DNA of 22,079 nt from Nitrososphaeria archaeon (GCA_014361085.1 JACIWG010000008.1:1-22079), one strand, 5' to 3'; shown: positions 14,481 to 22,079, counted from the stretch's first letter. Made by a program: numbers and translations. The notes: a model not told the origin generated them from the sequence alone.

Positions 14481-14508
14481 ATATGATATATGCTATATGA
14501 TATATGAT
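14481..14508 (+). repeat. Tandem AT repeat over the VapB promoter and start
   Basis: ATATGATATATG occurs at 14481-14492 and 14495-14506, a 14-bp period. The second copy contains the start codon at 14504. The preceding TTTTTATATG (14476-14485) is at TATA-box distance from that ATG. Repeated sites on one face of the helix over a TATA box are what an autoregulating ribbon-helix-helix antitoxin usually binds; binding here is inference. Confidence 0.55.
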
Positions 14509-14728
14509 GGAGATGAGCGAAAAGAAGGTGAGAACAACACTAGTTCTCAGTGAAGCAGTGTTAAAGAGGCTAAAGGAAAAAAGTAAGGGAAACATGTCAA
14601 AGCTAGCTAACGAAATACTCAGAAACGCGCTATTCCCTAAAGAAAAAAGCATGTTCGGAGAACTGAAAGGACTTGTTTCAACAAAAGATATTATCGAGGA
14701 AGAAGCTCATGAAGAGCTATATAGTTGA
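14504..14728 (+). CDS. vapB: VapB-type antitoxin, ribbon-helix-helix
   Basis: 74 residues from ATG 14504, with in-frame ATGs at 14507 and 14513 as alternatives. KVRTTLVLSEAVLKRLKEKS followed by MSKLANEILRNAL reads as a beta strand and two helices of the MetJ/Arc ribbon-helix-helix fold (about residues 8-42). The C-terminal tail MFGELKGLVSTKDIIEEEAHEE is the acidic, extended segment that wraps and neutralises a VapC toxin. Its last 20 bases overlap the toxin gene. It forms dimers that bind their own promoter and, with toxin, repress it. Confidence 0.85.
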   Translation: MMEMSEKKVRTTLVLSEAVLKRLKEKSKGNMSKLANEILRNALFPKEKSMFGELKGLVSTKDIIEEEAHEELYS

Positions 14729-15074
14729 CACATACGCATGGATCTCATACTTTGAAGGAAAAACCGAATTCAAGACCCTAATAGAAGAAAGTGAACTCTA
14801 TACACCATCTATAGTCTATGCTGAAATAAGTAGAATATTAAAAAGAAAGAAAGTCCCCGAAACAAAAAGAAGAAAAATTCTAGACTATATAAAAGAAAGA
14901 AGCCTCACCCTAAACCTCGACGAAGAACAAGCAATAAAAGCTGGAGAAATAGCTGAAAAAGAAGAACTACACCTAATAGACGCAATAATATACTCCTACA
15001 CAGACAACAAAACCCACCTACTAACAGGAAACAAACACTTCAAAGGAAAACAAAACATAGAACTAATAGAATAA
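14709..15074 (+). CDS. vapC: VapC-type PIN-domain toxin ribonuclease
   Basis: 121 residues from ATG 14709 (MKSYIVDTYAWISYF), with GAGGAAGA about 8 bases upstream. A longer frame from 14673 exists but lacks support. The PIN active-site acids are D7 (VDTYAW), E39 (YAEISR) and D91 (LIDAII). The fourth position, usually Asp in T-G-D-x-H-F, is Asn here (N108 in LTGNKHF), a known variant. VapC toxins cut tRNA or rRNA when free of VapB. The 20-base overlap with the antitoxin gene is the normal translationally coupled arrangement. Downstream (15075-15294) no gene is evident. On the minus strand, around 15180-15255, a fragment reading LERRSAEVKALAERRAKEVF then stop is a possible scrap of another gene. 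Confidence 0.88.
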   Translation: MKSYIVDTYAWISYFEGKTEFKTLIEESELYTPSIVYAEISRILKRKKVPETKRRKILDYIKERSLTLNLDEEQAIKAGEIAEKEELHLIDAIIYSYTDNKTHLLTGNKHFKGKQNIELIE

Positions 15075-15294
15075 CATCAAAAAATATACAAACATAAAAA
15101 CTAGCACAATAACACAAAAGAAAAAAATATTATGAGCTAAGGCGCAAACCAAGTTTGGGGCTTCAAACAACCAAACTATACATCAGAAAACCTCCTTCGC
15201 CCTCCGCTCTGCTAAAGCTTTAACCTCAGCCGACCTCCTTTCCAAAACCTAGTCTATCTTTCATTTTATTCAACAAAATATTTTATTAATAAGT

Positions 15295-16140
15295 TTATGC
15301 TTTAACAGCCCCCCTAAATATTCCAGTAACCAAATATTTTTTGAAACTATAATAGAAGATTATTGGTGGAATAGAATATATTACTCCTACAGCCATAAAC
15401 ATGTTCCATAGGGGTTCATCAGAAACCAAAAAACCGCCCATAACAAGCGGCATCGTAAGCAGCTTTTCAGATGATAATAGTAGTAGTGCATAAAGATAAT
15501 CGTTCCATGCCATTAGAAATGCAAATGTTGCAACAGCAGCTAATGAAGGACCTGCTAACGGTAAGAAGATTGTATAAAAGATCTTAAATCTTCCTGCACC
15601 ATCCACTAGCGCTGCCTCCTCTATCTCTCTGGGAACATTTCTAAAGAAGTCTGAAAGAATCCATATTGCATAGGGACTGTATAGTGCCCCCATAGCAAAT
15701 ATTATTGCAAGATGTGTATTATATAGGCCATAGAAGCTTATCGTTTTATAATAGGGGATTGCCAAAAATGTGCTTGGTAACAAATAAGTTAAAAGTGTCA
15801 AAAATCCTATACTCTTTTTACCTCTAAAGTTCATTCTACCCATAGCATAGCCTCCAAATATACTTACTGATAAAACCATTAGAACACTGCCTACTGAAAC
15901 AATTACACTGTTTCCTAACTGCGTCCAAAAATAGTGTACCCTAAAATAATTTTGGGTTACAACATTTATATAGGCATCCAATGTCGGCCTTGAAATAAAA
16001 TATTCACGTTTAAACAGATCTTCCCAACTTTTTAATGATGATATGATCATCCAATATATTGGTATTATTGTATAAAGAATAAGTATGATAGCGATAAGAT
16101 TAATTATTATAGCAAAAGCTATTTTGCTTTTGTTCATCAC
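15295..16140 (-). CDS. Sugar ABC transporter permease, MalG/UgpE type
   Basis: 281 residues with six membrane helices. The cytoplasmic EAA loop (about 174-193, EEAALVDGAGRFKIFYTIFLPL), which docks the ATPase, is intact with its G-x-x-x-x-x-x-x-x-x-L-P-L pattern. It starts with ATG overlapping the stop of the upstream permease (4-base overlap at 16137-16140), so the two are translationally coupled. It belongs to the CUT1 group importing oligosaccharides or glycerol-phosphate-like compounds. The last residues (GIFRGAVKA) are usual for the family. Confidence 0.95.
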   Translation of the reverse strand: MMNKSKIAFAIIINLIAIILILYTIIPIYWMIISSLKSWEDLFKREYFISRPTLDAYINVVTQNYFRVHYFWTQLGNSVIVSVGSVLMVLSVSIFGGYAMGRMNFRGKKSIGFLTLLTYLLPSTFLAIPYYKTISFYGLYNTHLAIIFAMGALYSPYAIWILSDFFRNVPREIEEAALVDGAGRFKIFYTIFLPLAGPSLAAVATFAFLMAWNDYLYALLLLSSEKLLTMPLVMGGFLVSDEPLWNMFMAVGVIYSIPPIIFYYSFKKYLVTGIFRGAVKA

Positions 16141-16991
16141 CGTTCACCCGGAACCCCCATTATTTTGATTATCATGAAAATTAGTACGAGTAGTATGGGC
16201 ATAAGAACGATATATGAGGAGACTCCAAGAGCAACATTCCCCACATATAATGCATACTTATATGCTATTGTTGAGGCTAAGTGTGTTGTACCTCCAGGGT
16301 CTCCTCCAGTAAGTAACCATATTGTATTAAAGTCGCCAAGGGTCCATATTGTTGACAGCAGCGTACATAAAATATAGAGCCTTTTCATGAGAGGCATTGT
16401 TATGTGACGTAGTTCATTAATTGTTGATGCCCCATCAATTTTTGCTGCCTCATAAAGTTCTGGAGGAATAACTAGTCGTCCTGCATAAAATGTCATGGTC
16501 CATAATGGTGTCCATTTCCATATATGAAAAAATATTGCAGCAGCCATAGATGTATAATAGTTATTAAGCCACATAATCTTTGGAAGACCGAATTCAGATA
16601 AAAATAGATTTATTACACCCCAATCAGAATTAAGCATCCACCTGAACGATAATATTCCAGCAATATCGGGAATAGCCCATGGTAGAAGGTATGCGACACT
16701 TAATACCTTGACAGCCGGATATTTTCTGTACATCAGTAAGCCTGAAAAGAAGAATGCAAAAACCATCTTTAAATTAACGCCTACTCCCACATACAAGAAT
16801 GTGTTGAAAATTGCGCGAATATATAGAGGATCATTTGCTAACTCATAATAGTTTGACAAGTTTCCAGCTAAATAGAATCCATATAGAAGTGGATACAGGA
16901 TAAAAATTGTAAAAACAAAAATAAAGGGGAGAGAGAAGGCAATACCTACAACTGAGGCTGTTCTCTTGCTATAGGATGACATACTTACCAT
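16137..16991 (-). CDS. Sugar ABC transporter permease, MalF/UgpA type
   Basis: 284 residues with six membrane helices, without the long periplasmic insertion of enterobacterial MalF. The first helix region is VGIAFSLPFIFVFTIFILYP, and the EAA loop is at about 181-200 (EAAKIDGASTINELRHITMP). The start at 16991 overlaps the last codons of the binding-protein gene; ATG 16982 (codon 4) is an alternative just past that stop. It pairs with the MalG-type permease downstream. Confidence 0.95.
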   Translation of the reverse strand: MVSMSSYSKRTASVVGIAFSLPFIFVFTIFILYPLLYGFYLAGNLSNYYELANDPLYIRAIFNTFLYVGVGVNLKMVFAFFFSGLLMYRKYPAVKVLSVAYLLPWAIPDIAGILSFRWMLNSDWGVINLFLSEFGLPKIMWLNNYYTSMAAAIFFHIWKWTPLWTMTFYAGRLVIPPELYEAAKIDGASTINELRHITMPLMKRLYILCTLLSTIWTLGDFNTIWLLTGGDPGGTTHLASTIAYKYALYVGNVALGVSSYIVLMPILLVLIFMIIKIMGVPGER

Positions 16992-18535
16992 TTAGCGTAC
17001 TCGCTTTTAGCGTACGCTATTTGCTCGTCAATAGCCTCTTCAGGTGTCTTACCATCTAATATAACACGATGTACAGCCTTCCCCCACCAATTTTCAACTT
17101 GAACCCTAGAAGCAGCTGGATGAAGGTCATATGGATATGGTCTTCTCTCTCCAATAGTTAATTGCTTATACACCATCGGTATATGGGGATCTTTTCTACC
17201 GCTATCCGTGAAACCGGTCGTCCAAAATGCCTCTTGAAGAACGTCTTTGTAGACTGGGAAATACCTTCCTCCCCCTCCACGCAAATAATTGTATAATCTA
17301 TCTTTCTGTACAAAGAATCTTATAAAATCCTTAGCTATCTTCTTATTTTTGGCTCCAGCAAATACAGCTAACCCAATGATATGTAATGTAGTTAACGCCT
17401 CTTCCCCTTTAACAGTTAAAGGCCAAAGGCAAGTTCCCATTTTATCAAAGTAATTATCCTTATTTGAAAAGTATTGTGCAGCAGGAATGGACGTTGTAGC
17501 ATTAGGTGTACATACAACAGTCTTACTATGATATGCCACATTGTTGTCAGGGTCCTTCCATGTTAAGGCACCAGTGGGCTGATAACCCTGCTTATACAAG
17601 TCTGTAACAAGCTTTAAAGTCTCAATCAACCCCTGCCTATTAGAAGGCTTGTCTCCAACAAACTCTCCAGAAGAATTTATAAACTCAGAATAGAATCTTG
17701 TTTCAAGATAAGTCAAGTGCCCCATAGTATCACCAGTACCTGAGGCAGCGCCCAAACAGAAGCCAATACCGTAAACATCCTTGTAACCCTTAGCCCTCAA
17801 CCTATCCTGAGCAGTCTTCCAAAAGTCAAAGAACTCATATAATTTTCGAGGTATTTCCTCAGGTTCTGTTGGAAGATTCGCCTCCTTAAGCAAATCTTTC
17901 CAGTAATGGAAAAATCCAGTAGTCATCTGTATAGGTATCCTATAAATACCACGCTTACCAGCCTGTTTATTATACAAGTTAGCCCATTCATACATTCCAG
18001 AAATATACCTGTCTCTATTCTCTTCAAATATATCACTTAAATCCTCGTAAAGGCCATTGTAAGCGTACTGAGGATCACAGAACCAAGAAGCAACCCTAGT
18101 ATACCAAATATCAGGAAATATCTTAGAATCAACAGCCGCAATAAGCTTCTTCTGAAGATCTTCAGAAGGATAGAAACTAACATCCAACTCCACATCATAC
18201 TTCTTCTGAAATTCATAAAAGATCTCCCACATCGCCTTATCCTCTTCAGCATAGTAACCCTTCTCCCACCATACCGTAACCGTAGGCTTTCCAGTTGTAA
18301 CAGTAGTAACAGTAGTTGTAGGCACTGTAGTTGTCACAACTGTAGTCGTAGGCTGAGTTATCACAGTCGTTGTAGGCTGCGTTACAACAGTAGTGGTCGG
18401 CACAGTAGTAGTCTGCGTAACCACAGGCGGATTCATAATAACATATGCTGCAGCACCAATAGCAACTAAAGCTACAGCACCTAAGCCAGCATATAGAAAG
18501 TTCCTTCTATCAACCTTCTTAGGTTCCTGACTCAT
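16985..18535 (-). CDS. Extracellular sugar-binding protein with Tat signal and Thr-rich stalk
   Basis: 516 residues, family 1 solute-binding protein. The N-terminus MSQEPKKVDRRNFLYAGLGAV carries a twin-arginine motif (R10-R11-N-F-L) before a hydrophobic segment (16-33), so export in folded form is predicted. No lipobox Cys follows, so the protein probably stays attached by this helix. Residues of about 38-86 are a Thr/Val/Pro-rich repeat stalk (units such as TTTVVTQP), likely glycosylated. The binding domain begins TVTVWWEKGYY and continues to the end, with conserved PDIWYTRVASWFCDPQY and the C-terminal region VENWWGKAVHRVILDGKTPEEAIDE. It heads the operon (binding protein, MalF type, MalG type) and faces the GH31 gene across 237 bases. 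No MalK-like ATPase is in the window. Confidence 0.93.
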   Translation of the reverse strand: MSQEPKKVDRRNFLYAGLGAVALVAIGAAAYVIMNPPVVTQTTTVPTTTVVTQPTTTVITQPTTTVVTTTVPTTTVTTVTTGKPTVTVWWEKGYYAEEDKAMWEIFYEFQKKYDVELDVSFYPSEDLQKKLIAAVDSKIFPDIWYTRVASWFCDPQYAYNGLYEDLSDIFEENRDRYISGMYEWANLYNKQAGKRGIYRIPIQMTTGFFHYWKDLLKEANLPTEPEEIPRKLYEFFDFWKTAQDRLRAKGYKDVYGIGFCLGAASGTGDTMGHLTYLETRFYSEFINSSGEFVGDKPSNRQGLIETLKLVTDLYKQGYQPTGALTWKDPDNNVAYHSKTVVCTPNATTSIPAAQYFSNKDNYFDKMGTCLWPLTVKGEEALTTLHIIGLAVFAGAKNKKIAKDFIRFFVQKDRLYNYLRGGGGRYFPVYKDVLQEAFWTTGFTDSGRKDPHIPMVYKQLTIGERRPYPYDLHPAASRVQVENWWGKAVHRVILDGKTPEEAIDEQIAYAKSEYAKW

Positions 18536-18772
18536 AGTTTCTCAGCATACAAGTAATACGCAAACAGTTAATAAATGTTACTACAAATTAAAAAATTAAA
18601 CAATATTTTCAAAAAATTCAATTATTAAGCTCTTTTTAAATAATTTTTATCTCCATGATGTCAATTGGCATTATCACATCATCCTTATTTTTTACTTCTA
18701 GCTATTACAAAGTTTATAATTTATAAGAAAGTCTTATATAGGAGACTTAAGTAGCATAAACTTAGATAAAGT
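18536..18772. promoter_or_regulatory. Divergent promoter region of the transporter operon and GH31 gene
   Basis: 237 AT-rich bases separate the divergent starts. For the transporter, minus-strand TTTATTAA lies at about 18568-18575, roughly 33-40 bases before the ATG at 18535. For GH31, TTATATA (18734-18740) lies about 36 bases before ATG 18773. A palindrome surrounds the latter (separate entry). A shared arrangement implies co-regulation of uptake and hydrolysis. Confidence 0.55.
18729..18748. promoter_or_regulatory. 20-bp palindrome enclosing the GH31 TATA box (candidate operator)
   Basis: AAGTCT at 18729-18734 and its exact reverse complement AGACTT at 18743-18748 flank eight bases, TATATAGG. 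A repressor dimer bound here would cover the TATA box and block TBP. I saw no second copy of the full site elsewhere in the window. Confidence 0.5.
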
Positions 18773-21274
18773 ATGATAGAAGAGCACGAGTTCATAAAAA
18801 GTTTATTATCTTTTGAAAAAATAAAAAATGGCATAATTTTTCACTGTAAAACTAACCAAGGAAGAACTGTTGATGTAGAGTTAACAGTTTGTTCACCATA
18901 TATACTCCGATTTCGCATGTGTCCTGATGAAAAACTCAAGTCTATAAAGAGTTTGCTGGAAATAAAGGAAAACTGGTCTCCATGTGGCTTTGATGTAATA
19001 GAAGAAACTGATACTGTAACAGTTGATACAGGCATTTTATATTTCAAAGTGAAAAAAGAGCCTTGGACATATACTATTTATGATAAAGCTGGTGAAATTA
19101 TATTAAAGGAAAATACAAGTGATAGGGATGCACACGGAAATTATAGAAGCTTACCTTTAGGATTTACAGTCGAAAATGGTAAGTTCTGTAAATCCAACGA
19201 AACTTTTTCTATACTTCCGGGTGAATGCTTTTACGGATTTGGTGAAAAGTTTACAAAGTTTAATAAGCTTGGGCAAAGAATTCGTTGCTGGAATTGTAAT
19301 CCTTTTGGAGCTGGAACTGAAGAATCATACAAGAACATTCCATTCTTTATCAGTAATAGAGGCTATGGTATATTTGTTAATTCAACATATCCGATTATCT
19401 TTGAAATGGGTAACCGTTCTCTCATGACCTATACGATTCTAGTGGATGATCCTCGATTAGACCTTTTCATAATATATGGCCCAAGTCTTAAAGACGTTCT
19501 TGCAAGATACGTGGAAATAACAGGTTTTCCATCCTTGCCGCCAAAAGAATCCTTTGGAATTTGGCATACTCCATACTTTATTGATACACAACCTTGGCTT
19601 GCAACTCCAAAAAGGAAGTTTAATTTCGCTTACCCACTTCCTTCAAATGAGAAATTAGATGAAAATATTGTAAAAGAATATTTTGATAGTGTGGAGGAGA
19701 CTGCTAAAAAATTTAGGGAACTAGATATACCTATAGATATTTTTATGTGTGTTGGCTTTGGTGTAACTCCATTGCATGCAAGAGAAATTTGTGAAAGGCT
19801 AAAACCATACGGGATAAAGGTTGGAATGTATGTTGCCCCACTTTTGGCTTTAGGGCGAAATATAGAGAAAGAAGCCAGAAGTTTAGGTTATGTGCTGAAG
19901 AAATCAGACGGCTCTCCCTATGAAATTCCATTAGGTTTTAAAGTATATGCAGGTGAAAGGGGTGTGCCTGAATATTCTCTTGAGGCTATAGAGCGTACTG
20001 AGGCTTGGCGTTGGAGACATAACAAGATTTTCTATGAACTCTGTCTTATGCCAGATTTTACAAATCCTGAAGCAGTTAAGTGGTGGAAAAATAAGATAGC
20101 TGAATATATGAAAGCAGGCTGCTTTGGTGTTGCAATGTCAGATTTTGGTGAAGATGTGCCTGCTGATGCATGCTATTACAATGGAAGGCCTGGAAAGGAA
20201 ATGCACAACATATACACTCTCCTCTACCAAAAGGCAACATATGAAGCGGTTGCAGAAAGCACTGGTCATAGAGGATTGGTAAATGCTCGTTCGGGCTATG
20301 CTGGAATGCAAAAATATCCAATATGTTGGTCAGGTGATCCAAACTGCGAATGGGAGGACTTTTTAGCTAATATTAGAGCTGGATTATCAATGGGTCTTTC
20401 AGGCATACCCTTCTGGAGTTGCGACAATGGTGGGTATCAATCTAATATAGGACATCTAACTCCTGAATTATGGATTCGCTGGACACAATGGTCTATGTTC
20501 ACCTCACATGTTCGTCTACATGGAGAACCCCCTCCAAGGGTGCCATGGGTTTTCGGAGAAAAGGCGCTTGAGATTTTCAGAAAGTACGCTAAATTAAGAT
20601 ACAGACTCTTACCATATATATATTCACAATCTTATATTGCTACAAGAACCGGATTACCTCTTATGAGGGCTATGATATTAGAATTTCAAGAAGATCCCAA
20701 CTGTTATAATATAGAAGATCAATATGTGTTTGGAGACTCTTTCTTAGTTGCACCTGTCTGTTCTCCATCAGGGAAAAGGTCAATTTATTTGCCTAAAGGA
20801 ATATGGTTTGATTACTGGACAGGAAAAGAGTATGAGGGGCCCGCAATATTATCGCTTAATGTTCCAATAGACGTGCTTCCACTTTATGTTAAAGGGGATT
20901 CAATAATTCCAATGGGACCTGACATGTCATATGTAGGTGAAAAGCCATTTAATCCAATAACATTAGATATATGGTTATGTTCGGAAGCGGAAACAATCTT
21001 ATACGACGATGACGAAATAGTAAATTGCCGTGCAAAGAAAAAGGAGGATAAAATATTACTTGAAATAGGAGCTTCGAATAAAACATATATTGTAAAATTT
21101 AATAAAACAAGCTGTCCTCTAGAAGTAAGCTTAAACAATGTTAATCTACCAAAAGCAGCTAATTATAATGAATTTGAAAAATCAAAACGTTGCTGGTATT
21201 TTGACAATTCATTTATAGTATATATAAAATTTGACGCATTAGGCATTACGAACAAAGTTAAATTACAGTACTAA
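18773..21274 (+). CDS. Glycoside hydrolase family 31 (alpha-xylosidase/alpha-glucosidase type)
   Basis: 833 residues from ATG 18773, cytoplasmic (no signal peptide). An N-terminal beta-sandwich (about 1-255, with GECFYGFGEKF) precedes the barrel. The catalytic nucleophile is D457 in AMSDFGEDVPAD and the acid/base is D522 in CWSGDPNCEW. RSGYAGMQKYP (506-516), GIPFWSCDNGGY (544-555) and RLHGEPPPRVPW (581-592) complete the active site. The C-terminal beta-domains start near 640 (PLMRAMILEF, then YVFGDSFLVAPV). The nucleophile context S-D-F-G-E resembles alpha-xylosidases such as YicI (T-D-F-G-E) more than alpha-glucosidases (usually D-M-N-E), so xyloglucan oligosaccharide or another alpha-linked substrate is likely. 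The strand that usually reads D-x-x-W-M is DIFMCVGFG here. It is divergent from the sugar transporter, which suggests intracellular hydrolysis of the imported oligosaccharide. Confidence 0.92.
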   Translation: MIEEHEFIKSLLSFEKIKNGIIFHCKTNQGRTVDVELTVCSPYILRFRMCPDEKLKSIKSLLEIKENWSPCGFDVIEETDTVTVDTGILYFKVKKEPWTYTIYDKAGEIILKENTSDRDAHGNYRSLPLGFTVENGKFCKSNETFSILPGECFYGFGEKFTKFNKLGQRIRCWNCNPFGAGTEESYKNIPFFISNRGYGIFVNSTYPIIFEMGNRSLMTYTILVDDPRLDLFIIYGPSLKDVLARYVEITGFPSLPPKESFGIWHTPYFIDTQPWLATPKRKFNFAYPLPSNEKLDENIVKEYFDSVEETAKKFRELDIPIDIFMCVGFGVTPLHAREICERLKPYGIKVGMYVAPLLALGRNIEKEARSLGYVLKKSDGSPYEIPLGFKVYAGERGVPEYSLEAIERTEAWRWRHNKIFYELCLMPDFTNPEAVKWWKNKIAEYMKAGCFGVAMSDFGEDVPADACYYNGRPGKEMHNIYTLLYQKATYEAVAESTGHRGLVNARSGYAGMQKYPICWSGDPNCEWEDFLANIRAGLSMGLSGIPFWSCDNGGYQSNIGHLTPELWIRWTQWSMFTSHVRLHGEPPPRVPWVFGEKALEIFRKYAKLRYRLLPYIYSQSYIATRTGLPLMRAMILEFQEDPNCYNIEDQYVFGDSFLVAPVCSPSGKRSIYLPKGIWFDYWTGKEYEGPAILSLNVPIDVLPLYVKGDSIIPMGPDMSYVGEKPFNPITLDIWLCSEAETILYDDDEIVNCRAKKKEDKILLEIGASNKTYIVKFNKTSCPLEVSLNNVNLPKAANYNEFEKSKRCWYFDNSFIVYIKFDALGITNKVKLQY

Positions 21275-21324
21275 TTAACTACCCCTCCATTTTCTATAAG
21301 ATTATGTAACAAGCGGCATACGTT

Positions 21325-22079
21325 ATGAACTCAAAAGAAAGGGTTCTATTGTCTATAGAACATAGGGCACCCGACCGTGTTCCCTTAGATATAAATATTA
21401 GACCCGAGGCTCTCCTTAAACTTAAGCAGTACTTTGGAATTGAGGATGAGGACAAACTATTAGATAAATTAGGTATTGACATTAGGTATATACATATGAT
21501 GCCACCACAAGGCTTCCAACTAAAATCAGGCCTAACTTACTCCAATATTTCAAAAGATTATGCGTCCTTCTGGGCAACCTTACTAGATGAATGGGGAATA
21601 GAATGGGTACCTGTATCGAGCGGAGAGTATTGGCGTATAACTTATTATCCACTCCAACATAAAAAATTAGATGACCTTGTTATCCCAGATTTAAATGCAC
21701 TAGGCAGATTCGAAGAAGCGGTGCATCGCGTCAAAAAGTATAAGGACAAATATTATGTAATAGGTGTCAATAGCAGTTTATTTGAGCAAGCATGGTTTTT
21801 AAGAGGATATGAGGTCTTTATAAAGGATCTCTATTTCAACAAAGATTATGCGAACAAGCTATTAGATAAGATCTTAGCATGGAAAATAGAGCAAGGTAAG
21901 AGATTAGCTGAACTGGGTGTTGATGCAATACAAATTGGAGATGACCTAAGTACACAATTTGATCTAATGTTATCACCAAAAATTTTGGAAGAATTTCTTT
22001 TTCCAAGATATAGAAAGTGGATTTATGAATTAAAGAAAAAGCATGTTCAAATATTTTTCCATACCGATGGCGCTATTGA
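21325..22079 (+). CDS. UroD-family methyltransferase-like protein (runs off right edge)
   Basis: 251 codons from ATG 21325 to the window end. The N-terminus MNSKERVLLSIEHRAPDRVPLDI is the standard UroD/MtaA-type beginning. It continues with LLDKLGIDIRYIHM, LLDEWGIEWVP, the WFLRGYEVFIKDLYFNKDYA segment, GVDAIQIGDDLSTQF and FPRYRKWIYELKKK, and ends at FFHTDGAI, where the family places a zinc or substrate-binding His. Within the superfamily, true uroporphyrinogen decarboxylases carry an N-terminal R-F-P-V-D-x-x-P-x-W-x-x-R-Q signature. That is not seen here, so a corrinoid-dependent methyltransferase or an uncharacterised glycan-locus homologue is more likely. It follows GH31 by 50 bases on the same strand, probably co-transcribed. 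Substrate unknown. Confidence 0.88.
   Translation, partial: MNSKERVLLSIEHRAPDRVPLDINIRPEALLKLKQYFGIEDEDKLLDKLGIDIRYIHMMPPQGFQLKSGLTYSNISKDYASFWATLLDEWGIEWVPVSSGEYWRITYYPLQHKKLDDLVIPDLNALGRFEEAVHRVKKYKDKYYVIGVNSSLFEQAWFLRGYEVFIKDLYFNKDYANKLLDKILAWKIEQGKRLAELGVDAIQIGDDLSTQFDLMLSPKILEEFLFPRYRKWIYELKKKHVQIFFHTDGAI

Noticed and set aside
14481..14508. Short repeats as a possible CRISPR array
   Set aside because: Only two 12-base copies 14 bases apart exist, with no spacers and no cas genes in the window.
15180..15255. Minus-strand fragment reading LERRSAEVKALAERRAKEVF as a small gene
   Set aside because: It is only about 20 codons before a stop and lacks a start codon in frame. It may be a remnant but cannot be supported as a gene.

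Overview
The window looks like about 22 kb of an AT-rich archaeal chromosome. The reasons are a tRNA gene without an encoded CCA, ribosome binding sites of the GGTGAT type close to TTG, GTG or ATG starts, several apparently leaderless genes with a TATA box 25-30 bases before the start codon, a VapBC module, and an archaeal-type DUF4432/enolase-superfamily/GH31/ABC-transporter gene set. I infer a TACK-group archaeon (Bathyarchaeia- or Brockarchaeota-like) with saccharolytic heterotrophy; the sequence alone does not fix the taxon.

Layout. 1-512: the start of an aldo/keto reductase running off the left edge (minus) and a tRNA with a CAT anticodon (minus). 513-3386: an HpcH/HpaI-type aldolase and a beta-decarboxylating dehydrogenase (both minus), separated by a plus-strand pseudogene of a pentameric ligand-gated ion channel (Cys-loop receptor superfamily). 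3551-7866: an envelope block with a SIMPL-domain protein, a membrane-anchored winged-helix regulator, a Thr-rich PepSY-like membrane protein, an M14-type zinc carboxypeptidase and a DedA/VTT membrane protein. 7867-8462: a poorly coding stretch with a 15-base direct repeat and one doubtful small ORF. 8463-10769: a DUF4432 mutarotase-like protein and a mandelate-racemase-type enolase-superfamily enzyme. 10864-12583: an acylphosphatase with a heptad-repeat tail and an AEC-family permease. 12934-14070: a second enolase-superfamily sugar-acid dehydratase. 14117-15074: a decayed UroD-family methyltransferase gene and a VapBC toxin-antitoxin pair. 15295-22079: a sugar ABC transporter (two permeases and a Tat-type, Thr-stalked binding protein; no ATPase here), divergent from a GH31 alpha-glycosidase that is followed by an intact but truncated-by-window UroD-family methyltransferase.

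How the genes may fit together (inference): oligosaccharide is bound at the surface and imported by the ABC transporter. The signal-less GH31 enzyme, whose nucleophile motif is SDFGE, trims it inside the cell. DUF4432 handles the sugar anomer. One or both enolase-superfamily enzymes dehydrate sugar acids to 2-keto-3-deoxy acids, and the HpcH-type aldolase cleaves these to pyruvate and an aldehyde, with the aldo/keto reductase or the dehydrogenase on the redox steps. The pieces are spread over separate transcription units, so this is a pathway hypothesis and not an operon.

Most noteworthy: a multiply broken ligand-gated ion channel gene in an archaeon; a UroD-family pseudogene in the same window as an intact relative; an acylphosphatase fused to a run of near-perfect heptads; a TATA box sitting inside a 20-bp palindrome before GH31; and patches where the plus strand becomes strongly A+C rich regardless of coding direction, with boundaries inside genes.
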